From Amycolatopsis sacchari (GTDB lineage Bacteria; Actinomycetota; Actinomycetes; Mycobacteriales; Pseudonocardiaceae): 64,000 nt of DNA. A program made the position numbers and the translations under genes. The stretch covers positions 124,001 to 188,000 of the forward strand of contig NZ_FORP01000014.1 of NCBI RefSeq assembly GCF_900114035.1. The letters run 5' to 3'. The notes below the pieces were generated by a model, which was not told the origin of the DNA, ran no database searches, and was given only the letters and a program-made list of their open reading frames with translations. Shown one piece after another: positions 1-10,641 of this stretch (position 1 is its first letter; each line of letters opens with the position of its first letter).

Positions 1-739
1 TCTGGAACGCAGGGAAACCGCCGAACTGCTCGGGCGCGTCGACGATGAACTCGCGGTAGAACCGCAGCAGGTCCGCCGCGTGCTCGAGCTCGAACAGCAT
101 GGGCCCGCCGTAGACGTCGCGCACCGGGTGCAGCCGGAACGCCAGCGACACCACGACCCCGAAGTTGCCGCCGCCACCGCGCAGCGCCCAGAACAGGTCC
201 TCGTTCTCGTGCTCGCTCGCCGTGCGGAACCGGCCGTCGGCGGTGACCACGTCCGCGGACACGAGGTTGTCGCAGGAAAGCCCGGCGCCGCGGTCGAGGT
301 AGCCGATGCCGCCGCCGAGCGTGAGACCGGAAACACCGGTGGTGGAGATGATTCCGCCGGTGGTGGCGAGGCCGAAGGCGTGCGTGGCGGCGTTGAAGTC
401 GCCCCACGTGGCACCGCCTTCCGCCCACGCGACGCGGTTTTCCGGGTCGACGCGGACGCCGCGCATGGCGGACAGGTCGATCACGACGCCGTCGTCGCAG
501 GTGCCGAAGCCGGGCACGCTGTGCCCGCCGCCGCGCACGGCGAGGTCCGCGCCGGTGTCCCGCGCGAAGTCCACGGCCACCATGACGTCCCCCGCGTTCA
601 CCGGCCGGACGACCACACGCGGGTAGCGGTCGATCATCGCGTTGTAGACCTTCCGCGCCTCGTCGTAGTTCTCGTCGTCGCGCGTGATGACCTCACCGCG
701 CATCCGCTCACGCAGGGCCTCGACCGTCGAAGGAGTCAT
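1..739 (-). CDS. FAD-linked oxidoreductase, berberine-bridge type (partial)
   Basis: The N-terminal 246 residues of a PCMH-type FAD-binding oxidase (FAD_binding_4); the C-terminal substrate and BBE part lies beyond the left edge. Members usually run about 450-500 residues and oxidise sugars or secondary metabolites with oxygen. The RGGGHS motif near residues 69-74 carries the histidine (about H73) that typically binds FAD covalently, and GLSCDNLVSADVV near 153-165 carries a cysteine (C156) at the place used for a second covalent bond in bicovalent flavoproteins. No signal peptide is seen. The ATG at 737-739 lacks a strong ribosome site. The substrate cannot be told. The family is clear. Confidence 0.88.
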   Translation of the reverse strand, partial: MTPSTVEALRERMRGEVITRDDENYDEARKVYNAMIDRYPRVVVRPVNAGDVMVAVDFARDTGADLAVRGGGHSVPGFGTCDDGVVIDLSAMRGVRVDPENRVAWAEGGATWGDFNAATHAFGLATTGGIISTTGVSGLTLGGGIGYLDRGAGLSCDNLVSADVVTADGRFRTASEHENEDLFWALRGGGGNFGVVVSLAFRLHPVRDVYGGPMLFELEHAADLLRFYREFIVDAPEQFGGFPAFQ

Positions 740-941
740 AGGAGCCAGCACACACCCCGCCCGTGCGTGCCTCAAGGAGGCGGAAGTCCCCACGGAACTC
801 CGCTGCGGACGGTGGGTAATGCGATCGCCAGGCGGGGGTTCTTCGCGTGATTCTTCGCCCCTACCGCGAACGGGGGAGGAAGGACAGCGCGCACGAAATT
901 CCTCGCTGTGGCAGACCGGCGGGGCACCTAGCCTGGAGCGC

Positions 942-1922
942 ATGGAGGTCGAGGGGACGGAGCTGGTCGCGAAGGTGACCGGGCCTGGGCACACCGACGA
1001 GCGCTTCGCCGTGCACGGGACCGATCTCGGGATCCTGTGGGACGGCGGCGACGGGCGCGTGTTCGTGTTGTTCGGTGACACCTTCGGCGAGGGCTGGGGC
1101 GGGGACGGGGGAGGCCCGAACAGCGCGGACTGGCGGTGCAACGCCCTCGGCTTCTCCCGCACCAGGGACCTTTCCCGCGGTCTCGTCCTCGACGGCTTCG
1201 TCCCCCGGGCCGACGGCACCGCGGCACAGGTCATCCCGCGCGACCCGCGTCGTGACGAGGTGACCGTGATCCCGAATTCGGGCATCGCGATCGACGGGGT
1301 GCAGTACGTGCAGTACATGTCCGTCCGCGAGTGGGGGCCGCCCGGGCACTGGCACACCAACTACGGCGGCATCGCCGTCTCGCCGGACGGCGGGGTCACC
1401 TGGCACAAGCCGGAGGGCGCCCGCTGGATCAACCGCGCCAGCCGCCGCGACGACCCGTTCCAGATGTGCGCCTTCGCCCGCGAGGGCGACCACGTGTACC
1501 TGTTCGGCACCACCAACGGCCGCCACGGCGACGCCTACCTCGCTCGCGCGCGGGTGCCCGAGGTGCTGGACGCCTCCGCGTACGAGTACTACACGGGCGC
1601 CGGCTGGAGCCGTGACGAGTTCGCCGCCGTCCCGGTGCTGAGCGGACCGGTGGGGGAACTGTCCATCGCGTACCATGTCCACTTCGGACGGTGGCTCGCC
1701 CTGCACCTGGACGACCCGCGCGGGGCGATCCTCCTCCGCACCGCCGACCGGCTCACCGGTCCGTGGTCTCCTGGCGAGGTCGCCGTGCCCGGCGCACAGT
1801 ACCCGGGCCTCTACGGCGGCTACCTGCACCCGTGGGCCCTCGACGGTCCCGACATCTACTACCTCATGTCGCAGTGGGGGCCGTACAACGTGTTCCTGAT
1901 GCGGTCACGGCTGGCGGGCTGA
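942..1922 (+). CDS. DUF4185 domain protein
   Basis: A 326-residue protein that matches the DUF4185 pattern along its whole length: an early FVLFGDTFGEGW stretch, a mid-region SPDGGVTW motif resembling an Asp-box, and a closing YYLMSQWGPYNVFLMRS stretch typical of sialidase-like beta-propeller folds. There is no signal peptide or membrane segment from the chosen ATG. The open frame continues upstream to 684, but the added residues look like translated spacer, so I start at ATG 942. The biochemical role is unknown; a carbohydrate-linked function is only suggested by the fold. It is divergent from the FAD oxidase and convergent with the next gene, with only 5 bp between their ends. Confidence 0.8.
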   Translation: MEVEGTELVAKVTGPGHTDERFAVHGTDLGILWDGGDGRVFVLFGDTFGEGWGGDGGGPNSADWRCNALGFSRTRDLSRGLVLDGFVPRADGTAAQVIPRDPRRDEVTVIPNSGIAIDGVQYVQYMSVREWGPPGHWHTNYGGIAVSPDGGVTWHKPEGARWINRASRRDDPFQMCAFAREGDHVYLFGTTNGRHGDAYLARARVPEVLDASAYEYYTGAGWSRDEFAAVPVLSGPVGELSIAYHVHFGRWLALHLDDPRGAILLRTADRLTGPWSPGEVAVPGAQYPGLYGGYLHPWALDGPDIYYLMSQWGPYNVFLMRSRLAG

Positions 1923-1927
1923 GCGCC

Positions 1928-2542
1928 TCACAACAGGATGTCCGCCAGCGTGAACGGGTAGACGAGCGCGTCCAGCCCGATCGGGCCGGACAGGCCGGGG
2001 GCGATGGGCGCCGCGCGGTGCTGGTGCACGCCCAGCCGCGGGTGGAACCAGCCGGGGCGGCCGGGGATGCCGTTGTGCCGCCGCACCCACAGCACCACGT
2101 CCGAGTCGGCCCACTTGTCCGGGTTCAGGTGGTGCAGCCACGAGTCGTAGGGCGCGTAGACGAGCACGCGCCGGATGCCCGCGGCCTGCCGCACCCCCTT
2201 GATCCACGCCTTGACGAACCGGTCGTCGACCCCGGCGGCGTCCACGTCCAGCGCGGGGGCGAGCGAACCGGGGCCGAACACGCCGAGCTGCTTGCCCAGC
2301 CGCACGCAGTGCTCGGCCTGGTCGTGCGGGGCACCGGGCCGGGCGTAGTGCCGGATCCCCGCGCGCACGCCGGCCTCCTGCGCGGCCGCGATCTGCCGTT
2401 GCGCACCGGTGTCGGCCCAGTTCACGTTCTCCGTCACCGTGATCGAGGCGAAAACGACCGCGGCAGAACGGACCGTGTCCCAGTCGGCCACGGTCGCGTG
2501 CAGCGACAGGTTGATCCCACGCGCCGTCTCGTCCTCGGTCAA
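1928..2542 (-). CDS. GH25-like (lysozyme-fold) protein
   Basis: About 204 residues with the layout of glycoside hydrolase family 25: an opening strand GINLS, then ASITVTENVNW (the KATEG-like strand with the Glu), the alternating helix AAAQEAGVRAGIRHYARP, and APALDVDAAG for the DxE/DxD strand. GH25 enzymes cut peptidoglycan, but the first catalytic Asp (usual GxDVS) is Asn here, so activity is doubtful. There is no signal peptide, so it may act inside the cell or on export by another route. I chose TTG 2542 because GAAGGTGGAGG precedes it; a GTG at 2581 would add 13 residues. It follows the drrB terminator on the same strand. Confidence 0.7.
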   Translation of the reverse strand: MTEDETARGINLSLHATVADWDTVRSAAVVFASITVTENVNWADTGAQRQIAAAQEAGVRAGIRHYARPGAPHDQAEHCVRLGKQLGVFGPGSLAPALDVDAAGVDDRFVKAWIKGVRQAAGIRRVLVYAPYDSWLHHLNPDKWADSDVVLWVRRHNGIPGRPGWFHPRLGVHQHRAAPIAPGLSGPIGLDALVYPFTLADILL

Positions 2543-2639
2543 ACCTCCACCTTCGCACTCCCCGTGGCGTCGTGCAGCCACTCTAGGTGCGAAAACGCCG
2601 GGGCGCGGGACCGACGCACCCGGAACCGATTCACCTCAC

Positions 2640-2679
2640 ACCGCGGGCGGCGACCGGAAAACCGGCCGCCGCCCGCGGT
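2640..2679 (-). terminator. hairpin downstream of drrB
   Basis: A perfect 13-bp GC-rich stem pairs 2640-2652 with 2667-2679 around an ACCGGAAAACCGG inner loop. It lies 2 bp past the drrB stop and ahead of the GH25-like gene, so it probably ends the exporter transcript. There is no T tract. Confidence 0.6.
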
Positions 2680-2681
2680 TC

Positions 2682-3446
2682 CTACGCGTTCTCCCGCTGG
2701 AAGGTGCGGGCGCCCCACCACACGGCGAGCACCGCCATCACCAGCAGCACGAGTCCGCCGAAGTACAGCGCGTCGAACGTGAAATCGCCGCGGAAGGTGG
2801 CGCGCTCGGCGTCCACGACGTGCGTGAACGGGTTGACCCGCGACAGCCAGTACAGCCAGTCCGGCGCCAGGATGCTGGTGATCGGCAGCAGGATGCCCGA
2901 CAACAGCAGCACCGGCATCAGCACCGCGTTCAGCAGCGCCGGGAACGCCTCCTCGCTCTTGACGGTCAGCGCGACCGCGTACGACGCCGAAGCGAGGGTG
3001 ACCGCGACCAGCGCCACGATCACGAGGCTGAGCAGCACCCCGCCGAGCGGGGCGTCCAGCCCGAAGGCCACGTACGCCAGCACCGTGATCAGGATCGCCT
3101 GCACCACCGCCTGCACCGCGTTGTTCAGCACCTTGCCCAGCAGCAGGCCGATCCGGCTCGCTGGCGTGACCCGCAGCCGTTCCAGCACGCCGCTGCGGTA
3201 GTCGGCCAGCAACGCGAACCCCGCGAACGACGAGCTGAACAACGCCAGCTGCACGATCAGCGCCGGGGTCAGGATGGTCCAGCTGCTGCCCGGCGGGAAA
3301 CCGGGCGTGCTCCCGACGACCTTTTCCATGAGCGGCCCGAACAGCACCAGGTACAGCACCGGCTGCATGATCCCGATCATCAGCCAGGCGGGGTTGCGCA
3401 GCGACAGCAGCAGGTCCCGCCGGAAGATCAACCACGTCTCACGCAT
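2682..3446 (-). CDS. ABC-2 type transporter permease (DrrB family)
   Basis: A 254-residue inner-membrane protein with about six hydrophobic segments, including LIFRRDLLLSLRNPAWLMIG at the start and LLSGILLPITSILAPDWLYWL late in the protein, as in the daunorubicin-resistance DrrB permeases. It should pair with the ATPase encoded just upstream; the two genes overlap by 8 bp, which indicates translational coupling. The two proteins form a drug or lipid exporter whose substrate cannot be read from sequence. Expression is likely controlled by the PadR regulator two genes upstream. Confidence 0.88.
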   Translation of the reverse strand: MRETWLIFRRDLLLSLRNPAWLMIGIMQPVLYLVLFGPLMEKVVGSTPGFPPGSSWTILTPALIVQLALFSSSFAGFALLADYRSGVLERLRVTPASRIGLLLGKVLNNAVQAVVQAILITVLAYVAFGLDAPLGGVLLSLVIVALVAVTLASASYAVALTVKSEEAFPALLNAVLMPVLLLSGILLPITSILAPDWLYWLSRVNPFTHVVDAERATFRGDFTFDALYFGGLVLLVMAVLAVWWGARTFQRENA

Positions 3447-4425
3447 GGACGGCCTCCTGCCCCGCCGGGGTGCCCTGCTCGGCGTCCCGCAGGCTGCGGC
3501 CCGTGAGCGTGAGGAACACGTCGTCGAGCGTCGGCCGCTGCACCCGCACCGAGGTCATCGCGATCCCCGCCGCGTCCAGCGCCCGCAGCAGTTCCGGCAT
3601 GGCGGTGTCCCCGCGCGGCACCCGGAAGGACACCGCGGAGTCCACTGTGGTCACTTCGTGGGCGCCGGGCAGCCTGGCCGCGACCTCCGCGGCACCGGCC
3701 ACCTGCTCCTCGGCCACCCCGACGGTCACGCCGTCGCCGGACACGCGGGCCTTCAGCGAGTCCGGCGTGCCCTCCGCGACGATCTCGCCGTTGTCGATCA
3801 CGAGGATCCGGTCGCACAGCGCGTCCGCCTCGTCCAGGTAGTGCGTGGTGAGGAACAACGTCACGCCGTGCTCGTCGCGCAGCCGCCGGATGTGCTGCCA
3901 CAGGTTGGCCCGGCTCTGCGGGTCCAGGCCCGTGGTCGGTTCGTCGAAGAACAGCAGCTTGGGGTCGTGGACGAGGCTGAGCGCGATGTCCAGCCGCCGC
4001 CGCTGCCCGCCCGACAGCGTCTTGGTCAGCCGCTGGTCGAGCCCCGCGAGGTCCAGCTGCTCGGTCAGCTCCGCCCCGCGGCTCCGCGCGTCGGCCTTCG
4101 TGAGCCCGTACAGCCGGCCCTGCAGCTCGATCTCCTCGCCCACCCGGCATTCGGCCGCGGTGCCGCCGCTCTGCGCGACGTACCCGATCCGCCGCCGCAC
4201 CCCGGCCGGGTCGGTCAGCAGGTCGCAGCCGCCGACCGTGGCCTCCCCGGCGGTCGGGCGCAGCAGGGTCGTGAGCATCCGCAGCGTCGTCGTCTTCCCG
4301 GCGCCGTTCGGGCCGAGGAAGCCGACCAGTTCCCCCGTGGCCACGTCGAGGTCGACACCCCTGACGGCGTCGACGGTGCGGCCGCGCGCGGTGAACCGCC
4401 GCGCGAGACCGCGTGCCCTGATCAT
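3439..4425 (-). CDS. ABC transporter ATP-binding protein (DrrA family)
   Basis: A 328-residue ATPase with an intact cassette: Walker A GPNGAGKTT (38-46), signature LSGGQ (137-141), Walker B LLFFDE with D161/E162, and an H-loop in LTTHYLDEAD. The C-terminal 90 residues contain the DrrA tail ending in RPTLDDVFLTLTGRSL. It energises export with the DrrB-type partner. ATG 4425 lies 15 bp downstream of a perfect palindrome at 4441-4456, so a bound repressor would cover the initiation region. It sits in a padR-drrA-drrB cluster on one strand. Confidence 0.92.
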   Translation of the reverse strand: MIRARGLARRFTARGRTVDAVRGVDLDVATGELVGFLGPNGAGKTTTLRMLTTLLRPTAGEATVGGCDLLTDPAGVRRRIGYVAQSGGTAAECRVGEEIELQGRLYGLTKADARSRGAELTEQLDLAGLDQRLTKTLSGGQRRRLDIALSLVHDPKLLFFDEPTTGLDPQSRANLWQHIRRLRDEHGVTLFLTTHYLDEADALCDRILVIDNGEIVAEGTPDSLKARVSGDGVTVGVAEEQVAGAAEVAARLPGAHEVTTVDSAVSFRVPRGDTAMPELLRALDAAGIAMTSVRVQRPTLDDVFLTLTGRSLRDAEQGTPAGQEAVHA

Positions 4426-4440
4426 GGTCTCCCCTTCCGG

Positions 4441-4508
4441 TAGTCAAATTTGACTAGCAAGTGCGCAGCACTCTACCCATCAGCATGGGGAGCTGGTCAA
4501 ACTTGATT
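4441..4508 (-). promoter_or_regulatory. PadR-type operator pair upstream of drrAB
   Basis: TAGTCAAATTTGACTA at 4441-4456 is a perfect 16-bp palindrome. A second site, TCAAACTTGA at 4497-4506, shares its TCAAA-TTTGA core and touches the stop codon of the regulator gene. The centres are 53 bp apart. Both lie between the PadR gene and drrA, so the PadR protein is the obvious ligand. Assignment to PadR is inference from position. Confidence 0.7.
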
Positions 4509-5106
4509 ACGCCGGGCGCTGGCCGAATGACTGTCCGGGATCGTCCGCCATGACGTACTCGCCCGCTTCAAGGCGGGCGATGAGGTCACGGGCCCACTCC
4601 ACGGTGACCCCGACCTGCGCACCCCACAGCCGGTACAGCTCACTGACGTGCGCGGGCTGTCCCCAGTCCGTGCCGTGCTCCAGCACCCCCGCGACCGTCG
4701 CCCGCTGCGCTTCCATCTGCGTCGCCCGCTGCCGCAGCAACGAGATGGCCCGCGCGCGGGGGAGCGCGGGCAGGAAGGTGAGCGCCGCGCCGAGGCGGTA
4801 GGCGTCCTGGGAGGAGTCGGGCTCGCCGGACTGCGAGAGGTACTTCGCGAGCAGCAGCTGGAACTCGGTCTCGCCGTCCTCGGTGAGCCGGTACGCGGTG
4901 CGGTCCGGGCCCGTGCCGCTCTCCGTCTCGACCTGCTCCAGCAGCTTCTCGGCCGTCATCTTCTTCAGCGCGTGGTAGATCGAGCCGGGCTGCACGTTGG
5001 CCCACTTGTCCGCCGACCACGTGAGCAGTTCGCGGCGGACCTGGTAGCCGTGGGCGCTGCCGTGCATCCGGACCACGCCGAGCACGAGCAGCCGGGTCGC
5101 CGACAC
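4507..5106 (-). CDS. PadR family transcriptional regulator
   Basis: A 199-residue regulator with an N-terminal winged helix typical of PadR: LVLGVVRMHGSAHGYQVRREL, then WANVQPGSIYHALKKM for the recognition helix, and DRTAYRLTEDGE for the wing. The C-terminal half is helical and probably dimerises. PadR proteins usually repress a neighbouring efflux pump and are released by the pump's substrate; the exporter directly downstream and the palindromes at 4441-4508 fit that. GTG 5106 is chosen because GGGAGG lies 5 bp upstream. It is divergent from metG with a 48-bp gap. Confidence 0.88.
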   Translation of the reverse strand: MSATRLLVLGVVRMHGSAHGYQVRRELLTWSADKWANVQPGSIYHALKKMTAEKLLEQVETESGTGPDRTAYRLTEDGETEFQLLLAKYLSQSGEPDSSQDAYRLGAALTFLPALPRARAISLLRQRATQMEAQRATVAGVLEHGTDWGQPAHVSELYRLWGAQVGVTVEWARDLIARLEAGEYVMADDPGQSFGQRPA

Positions 5107-5154
5107 CAGCACCTCCCAATAACGGACGCGACAGTCCCCGTACGCTAATAAAGC

Positions 5155-6954
5155 ATGAGCACCCCAGTGTTGACGGCGGTGGCCTGGCCGTACGCCAACG
5201 GCCCCCGCCACATCGGCCACGTGTCCGGCTTCGGCGTCCCGTCGGACGTCTTCTCGCGCTACCAGCGAATGGCCGGCAACCGGGTGCTCATGGTGTCCGG
5301 GACGGACGAGCACGGCACCCCCATCACCGTCCAGGCGGACAAGGAGGGGCTGACCCCGCAGCAGACGGCGGACAAGTACACCCGCCAGATCGGCTCCGAC
5401 CTGCAGGGGCTGGGCCTGAGCTACGACCTGTTCACCCGCACCACCACCGGCAACCACGCCGAGGTCACGCAGCAGATCTTCCTGGCGCTGCACCGCAACG
5501 GCTACGTCGTGCCCAAGACCACGACCGGCGCGATCAGCCCGTCCACCGGCCGCACCCTGCCCGACCGCTACATCGAGGGCACGTGCCCCATCTGCGGGTA
5601 CGACGGTGCGCGCGGCGACCAGTGCGACAACTGCGGCAACCAGCTCGACCCGACCGACCTGATCAACCCGCGCTCGCGCATCAACGGCGAGACGCCGAAG
5701 TTCGTCGAGACCGAGCACCTGTTCCTCGACCTGCCCGCGTTCACCGAGACGCTGGGCAAGTGGCTGTCCACCCGCACCGACTGGCGGCCGAACGTCCTGA
5801 AGTTCACCAAGAACCTCGTCGACGACATGCGGCCCCGGCCGATCACGCGTGACCTGGACTGGGGCGTGAAGGTTCCGCTGGACGGCTGGCGCGACCAGCC
5901 GCTCAAGCGCTTCTACGTCTGGTTCGACGCGGTCATCGGCTACTTCTCCGCGAGCGTGGAGTGGGCGCGCCGCTCGGGTGACGCGGACGCGTGGCAGCAG
6001 TGGTGGACCAACCCGGACGCCCGCGGCTACTACTTCATGGGCAAGGACAACATCACCTTCCACGCCCAGATCTGGCCGGCCCTGCTGCTGGGGCACAACG
6101 GCGCGGGCGACCGCGGCGGGGAGATCGGCAAGTACGGCACGCTGAACCTGCCGGACGAGATCGTCTCCAGCGAGTTCCTCACCATGAGCGGCTCGAAGTT
6201 CTCCACCTCGCGCGGCACGGTCATCTACGTGCACGACTTCCTGCGTGAGTTCGGGCCGGACTCGCTGCGCTACTTCATCTCGGTGGCGGGCCCGGAGACG
6301 CAGGACACCGACTTCACGTGGGACGAGTTCGTCCGGCGCACCAACTTCGAGCTGGCCAACGAGTGGGGCAACCTGGTCAACCGGTCCATCTCGATGGCGC
6401 ACAAGAACAACGGTGCGATCCCGGCGCCGACGAAGCCGGCGCCGGCCGACGAGGAGCTGAAGGCCGTGTCCCGGCGGGCGTTCGAGACCGTGGGCGGGCA
6501 CCTGAGCCGCTCGCGGTTCAAGCTCGCGGCCACGGAGGCCATGCGGGTCGTCAGCGCCGCCAACCGGTACCTGTCGGACCAGGAGCCGTGGAAGCTGAAG
6601 GACGACCCGGAGCGCCGTGACGCGGTGTTGCACACCGCGCTGCAGGTCGTTTCGGACGCCAACACGCTGCTGACGCCGTTCCTGCCGCACGCCGCGCAGA
6701 AGGTGCACGAGGCGCTGGGCGGCACGGGCGTGTGGGCGGCGCAGCCGGAGCTGAAGGACGTCGAGGACCTCGACATCCCCGGCCGCGTCAACCCGATCCT
6801 CACCGGGAACTACGCGGGCGAGCAGGCGCGCTGGGAGTCCACGCCGGTCGAGGTCGGCCGTCCGCTGGCCAAGCCGACCCCGCTGTTCGCGAAGCTGGAC
6901 CCGAAGCTCGGCGAGACCGGCCCGGAGTGGGCGCCGATCGAGCGTGCCGAATAA
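5155..6954 (+). CDS. metG: methionyl-tRNA synthetase
   Basis: A complete 599-residue class I synthetase that charges tRNA-Met. The HIGH motif is at residues 19-22. A single four-Cys zinc knuckle lies at C144, C147, C157 and C160, and the KMSKS equivalent is TMSGSKFS (343-350), as in many actinobacteria. The anticodon-binding helical domain follows. No C-terminal EMAP/Trbp111-like domain is present, which matches the short actinobacterial form. The start of tatD overlaps its end by 11 bp, so the two are likely co-expressed. Confidence 0.97.
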   Translation: MSTPVLTAVAWPYANGPRHIGHVSGFGVPSDVFSRYQRMAGNRVLMVSGTDEHGTPITVQADKEGLTPQQTADKYTRQIGSDLQGLGLSYDLFTRTTTGNHAEVTQQIFLALHRNGYVVPKTTTGAISPSTGRTLPDRYIEGTCPICGYDGARGDQCDNCGNQLDPTDLINPRSRINGETPKFVETEHLFLDLPAFTETLGKWLSTRTDWRPNVLKFTKNLVDDMRPRPITRDLDWGVKVPLDGWRDQPLKRFYVWFDAVIGYFSASVEWARRSGDADAWQQWWTNPDARGYYFMGKDNITFHAQIWPALLLGHNGAGDRGGEIGKYGTLNLPDEIVSSEFLTMSGSKFSTSRGTVIYVHDFLREFGPDSLRYFISVAGPETQDTDFTWDEFVRRTNFELANEWGNLVNRSISMAHKNNGAIPAPTKPAPADEELKAVSRRAFETVGGHLSRSRFKLAATEAMRVVSAANRYLSDQEPWKLKDDPERRDAVLHTALQVVSDANTLLTPFLPHAAQKVHEALGGTGVWAAQPELKDVEDLDIPGRVNPILTGNYAGEQARWESTPVEVGRPLAKPTPLFAKLDPKLGETGPEWAPIERAE

Positions 6955-7837
6955 GAAGGAGCGGCCGCCGGTGCCGGAGCGCCTTCCGGCGCCGGTGGTC
7001 GACGCACACACGCACCTGGACGCCTGCGGCGCGCAGACCGCGGCGGACGTGGCGGCGATGGTGGACCGTGCGGAGGCCGCCGGGGTCACCCGCGTGGTGA
7101 CCGTCGCGGACGACCTCGCCTCGGCGCGGTGGGTCACCGACGCGTCCACGTGGGACTCCCGGGTGTTCGCCGCCGTGGCGATCCATCCCACGCGCACCAA
7201 GGACTTCGGCGATGCCGAGCGGTCCGAAATAGAGCGTCTGGCGGCCGCCGAGCGCGTCGTGGCGATCGGTGAGACCGGTTTGGACTACTACTGGGACTAC
7301 GCCCCGCACGACGCCCAGCAGGACGCGTTCCGGTGGCACATCGACCTCGCCAAGCGGCTGGGGAAGCCGCTCATGATCCACGACAGGGACGCCCACGAGG
7401 ACGTCCTGCGGATCCTGGCCGAGGAGGGCGCGCCGGAGCGGGTCGTGTTCCACTGCTTCTCCGGTGACGCGGACTTCGCGCGCCGCTGCGTCGACGCGGG
7501 GTACGTGCTGTCCTTCGCGGGCACCGTGACGTTCAAGAACGCCACCGCGCTCCAGGAGGCCGCGAAATTGGTCCCTTCGGAGCAGTTCCTGGTCGAAACG
7601 GACGCACCCTTCCTCACACCGCACCCGTTCCGCGGCAGGCCCAACGAGCCCTACTGCACGGCCTACACCGTCCGGTACCTCGCTGAACTGCGGCAACAGC
7701 CCGTCGAAGAGATCGCTTCGGCGGCTTGCCGGAACGCCGAGGACGTGTTCCGGTTGCCTTCCGTCACAACGGCTTTGACGGATTGCGACATTCGGGGAGC
7801 GGGACCCGCCACACGGAGGAGTGACGAAGGCCACTAG
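6944..7837 (+). CDS. tatD: TatD family metal-dependent DNase
   Basis: A 297-residue TIM-barrel hydrolase of the TatD/YcfH group. The metal-binding DAHTHLD motif sits at residues 20-26, followed by [28 protein letters not shown] and [11 protein letters not shown], which together supply the metal ligands. Family members are 3'-5' exonucleases acting on DNA with damaged ends. It starts inside the end of metG and precedes rpfB, an order conserved in mycobacteria. The C-terminal 30 residues extend beyond the usual family end and look disordered. Confidence 0.93.
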   Translation: MPNKKERPPVPERLPAPVVDAHTHLDACGAQTAADVAAMVDRAEAAGVTRVVTVADDLASARWVTDASTWDSRVFAAVAIHPTRTKDFGDAERSEIERLAAAERVVAIGETGLDYYWDYAPHDAQQDAFRWHIDLAKRLGKPLMIHDRDAHEDVLRILAEEGAPERVVFHCFSGDADFARRCVDAGYVLSFAGTVTFKNATALQEAAKLVPSEQFLVETDAPFLTPHPFRGRPNEPYCTAYTVRYLAELRQQPVEEIASAACRNAEDVFRLPSVTTALTDCDIRGAGPATRRSDEGH

Positions 7838-7916
7838 ATTCCGCGGGGTGTTTGCGCAACCCCGCCAGACCCGTTACTGTCCCGTGATCGTGCCGGCCGA
7901 TTAATCGGTTGCGCAC

Positions 7917-7969
7917 CTCCGCAGTTCTGTCAGTGCAGGTCGGGGTCGGGGATGACAGAGACGGCGGAG
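7917..7969 (+). ncRNA. candidate structured 5' leader of rpfB
   Basis: Two nested perfect 6-bp pairings, 7917-7922 with 7964-7969 and 7927-7932 with 7953-7958, would form one long hairpin ending 28 nt before the rpfB start. An RNA switch has been reported in the M. tuberculosis rpfB leader; whether this is the same element cannot be decided by eye. I saw no c-di-AMP riboswitch consensus here. Confidence 0.4.
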
Positions 7970-7976
7970 CCGCTAG

Positions 7977-9470
<1,494 letters not shown>

Positions 9471-9494
9471 CCCCTTCCCTCCCTTTCGCCTCTT

Positions 9495-9529
9495 CGCCGG
9501 GCGCCACCCCTCGCGGGTGGCGCCCGGCG
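9495..9529 (+). terminator. hairpin between rpfB and ksgA
   Basis: A perfect 15-bp stem pairs 9495-9509 with 9515-9529 around a 5-nt loop, with no clear T run. It falls 25 bp after the rpfB stop and 34 bp before ksgA, so it may end or attenuate the rpfB transcript. Confidence 0.6.
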
Positions 9530-9563
9530 GCGTTCCCGGGGCCTGCCGGTACGCTGTCCGGCT

Positions 9564-10418
9564 GTGACGACACTGCTCGGTCCGGCCGAGATCCGCGGGC
9601 TGGCCGCCGAGCTGGACGTGCGGCCGACGAAGAAGCTCGGGCAGAACTTCGTGCACGACCCGAACACCGTGCGCCGCATCGTGGAGCTGGCCGGGGTCGC
9701 GGGCGAGGACGCGGTCCTGGAGGTCGGGCCCGGACTGGGCTCGCTGACGCTGGGTCTGCTGGCCGCCGGCGCCCGCGTGTCGGCCGTCGAGATCGACCCC
9801 GTGCTCGCCGCGCGGCTGCCGGAGACGGTCGCCGAGCGGGCGCCCGGGGACGCGGCGCGCCTGACCGTGCTGGAGCGGGACGCGCTCAGGCTACGTGCGG
9901 AGGAGCTGCCGGAGCCGCCTTCGACGCTCGTCGCGAACCTGCCGTACAACGTCGCCGTGCCCGTCGTCCTGCACCTGCTCGCCGAGCTGCCGTCGCTGGC
10001 CCGCGCGCTGGTGATGGTGCAGACGGAGGTCGCCGACCGGATGGCGGCGGGGCCGGGCAGCCGGATCTACGGCGTGCCGAGCGTGAAGCTCGCGTGGTAC
10101 GGCACGGCGCGCAAGGTCGCCGCGGTGCCGCGGTCGGTGTTCTGGCCCGTGCCGAACGTCGATTCCGCGCTGGTCTCCTTCGAGCGCGCCGCCGAGCCGG
10201 TCACGTCGGCCGACCGGGACGCGGTCTTCGCCGTCGTCGACGCGGCGTTCGCCCAGCGGCGCAAGACGTTGCGGGCCGCACTCGCTTCGTGGGCGGGTTC
10301 CGCCGCTCGCGCGGGGGAGCTGCTCCAAGCGGCTGGCGTCGATCCGGGTGCTCGCGGCGAGCAGCTGACCGTCCGTGAGTTTGCGCAAATCGCGGAGCGA
10401 CGACACAGCGTCGCGTAG
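9564..10418 (+). CDS. rsmA: 16S rRNA (adenine1518/1519-N6)-dimethyltransferase
   Basis: A 284-residue KsgA/RsmA enzyme that dimethylates two adenines near the 3' end of 16S rRNA during 30S maturation. Visible motifs are [10 protein letters not shown] at the N terminus, the SAM-binding [18 protein letters not shown], and the catalytic NLPYNVAVP. The C-terminal helical part with [12 protein letters not shown] is complete. The start is a GTG. Its place after rpfB is conserved in actinobacteria, but here the usual follower ispE is displaced by 3.6 kb of inserted genes. Confidence 0.95.
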   Translation: MTTLLGPAEIRGLAAELDVRPTKKLGQNFVHDPNTVRRIVELAGVAGEDAVLEVGPGLGSLTLGLLAAGARVSAVEIDPVLAARLPETVAERAPGDAARLTVLERDALRLRAEELPEPPSTLVANLPYNVAVPVVLHLLAELPSLARALVMVQTEVADRMAAGPGSRIYGVPSVKLAWYGTARKVAAVPRSVFWPVPNVDSALVSFERAAEPVTSADRDAVFAVVDAAFAQRRKTLRAALASWAGSAARAGELLQAAGVDPGARGEQLTVREFAQIAERRHSVA

Positions 10419-10546
10419 CGTCACCGTGGGGGGTGGCGGTCGGGCGAAGCGGCTGGCCCAGACTCTGCCGTCCGTGTGAACCGGCGGTGTGATCTGACCC
10501 CGGATACTTGCGCGGAACACAGGACATCCGTTCTACTTTGAGGGTA

Positions 10547-10634
10547 TCCATCCCGAGCGACTGAGAGACCTGGCTCGCCGAAGTCGCAGCAACCACCCCC
10601 CGAGAGGGCAGGTGCTACCGCCAGGATCGATGGA
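10547..10634 (+). ncRNA. SAM-I (S-box) riboswitch
   Basis: P1 pairs TCCATC (10547-10552) with GATGGA (10629-10634). P2 pairs GCGAC (10557-10561) with GTCGC (10583-10587). Conserved S-box elements follow in order: GAG..ACTGAGAGACCTGGC, GAAGTCGCAGCAACC (to 10594), a C-rich/G-rich P3 hairpin and GGTGCTA (10611-10617). The order and spacing match SAM-I riboswitches that control methionine genes. The 3' strand of P1 contains the first three bases of the next ribosome-binding site (GGAGG, 10632-10636), so SAM binding could hide it. Confidence 0.88.
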
Positions 10635-10641
10635 GGAACCT

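Noticed and set aside
684-941. Upstream extension of the DUF4185 protein
   Set aside because: It overlaps the promoter and start of the divergent FAD oxidase, and the added residues do not resemble the family.
5107-7200. Minus-strand extension of the PadR frame across metG
   Set aside because: It is the antisense of metG; the PadR fold begins at GTG 5106 with its own ribosome site.
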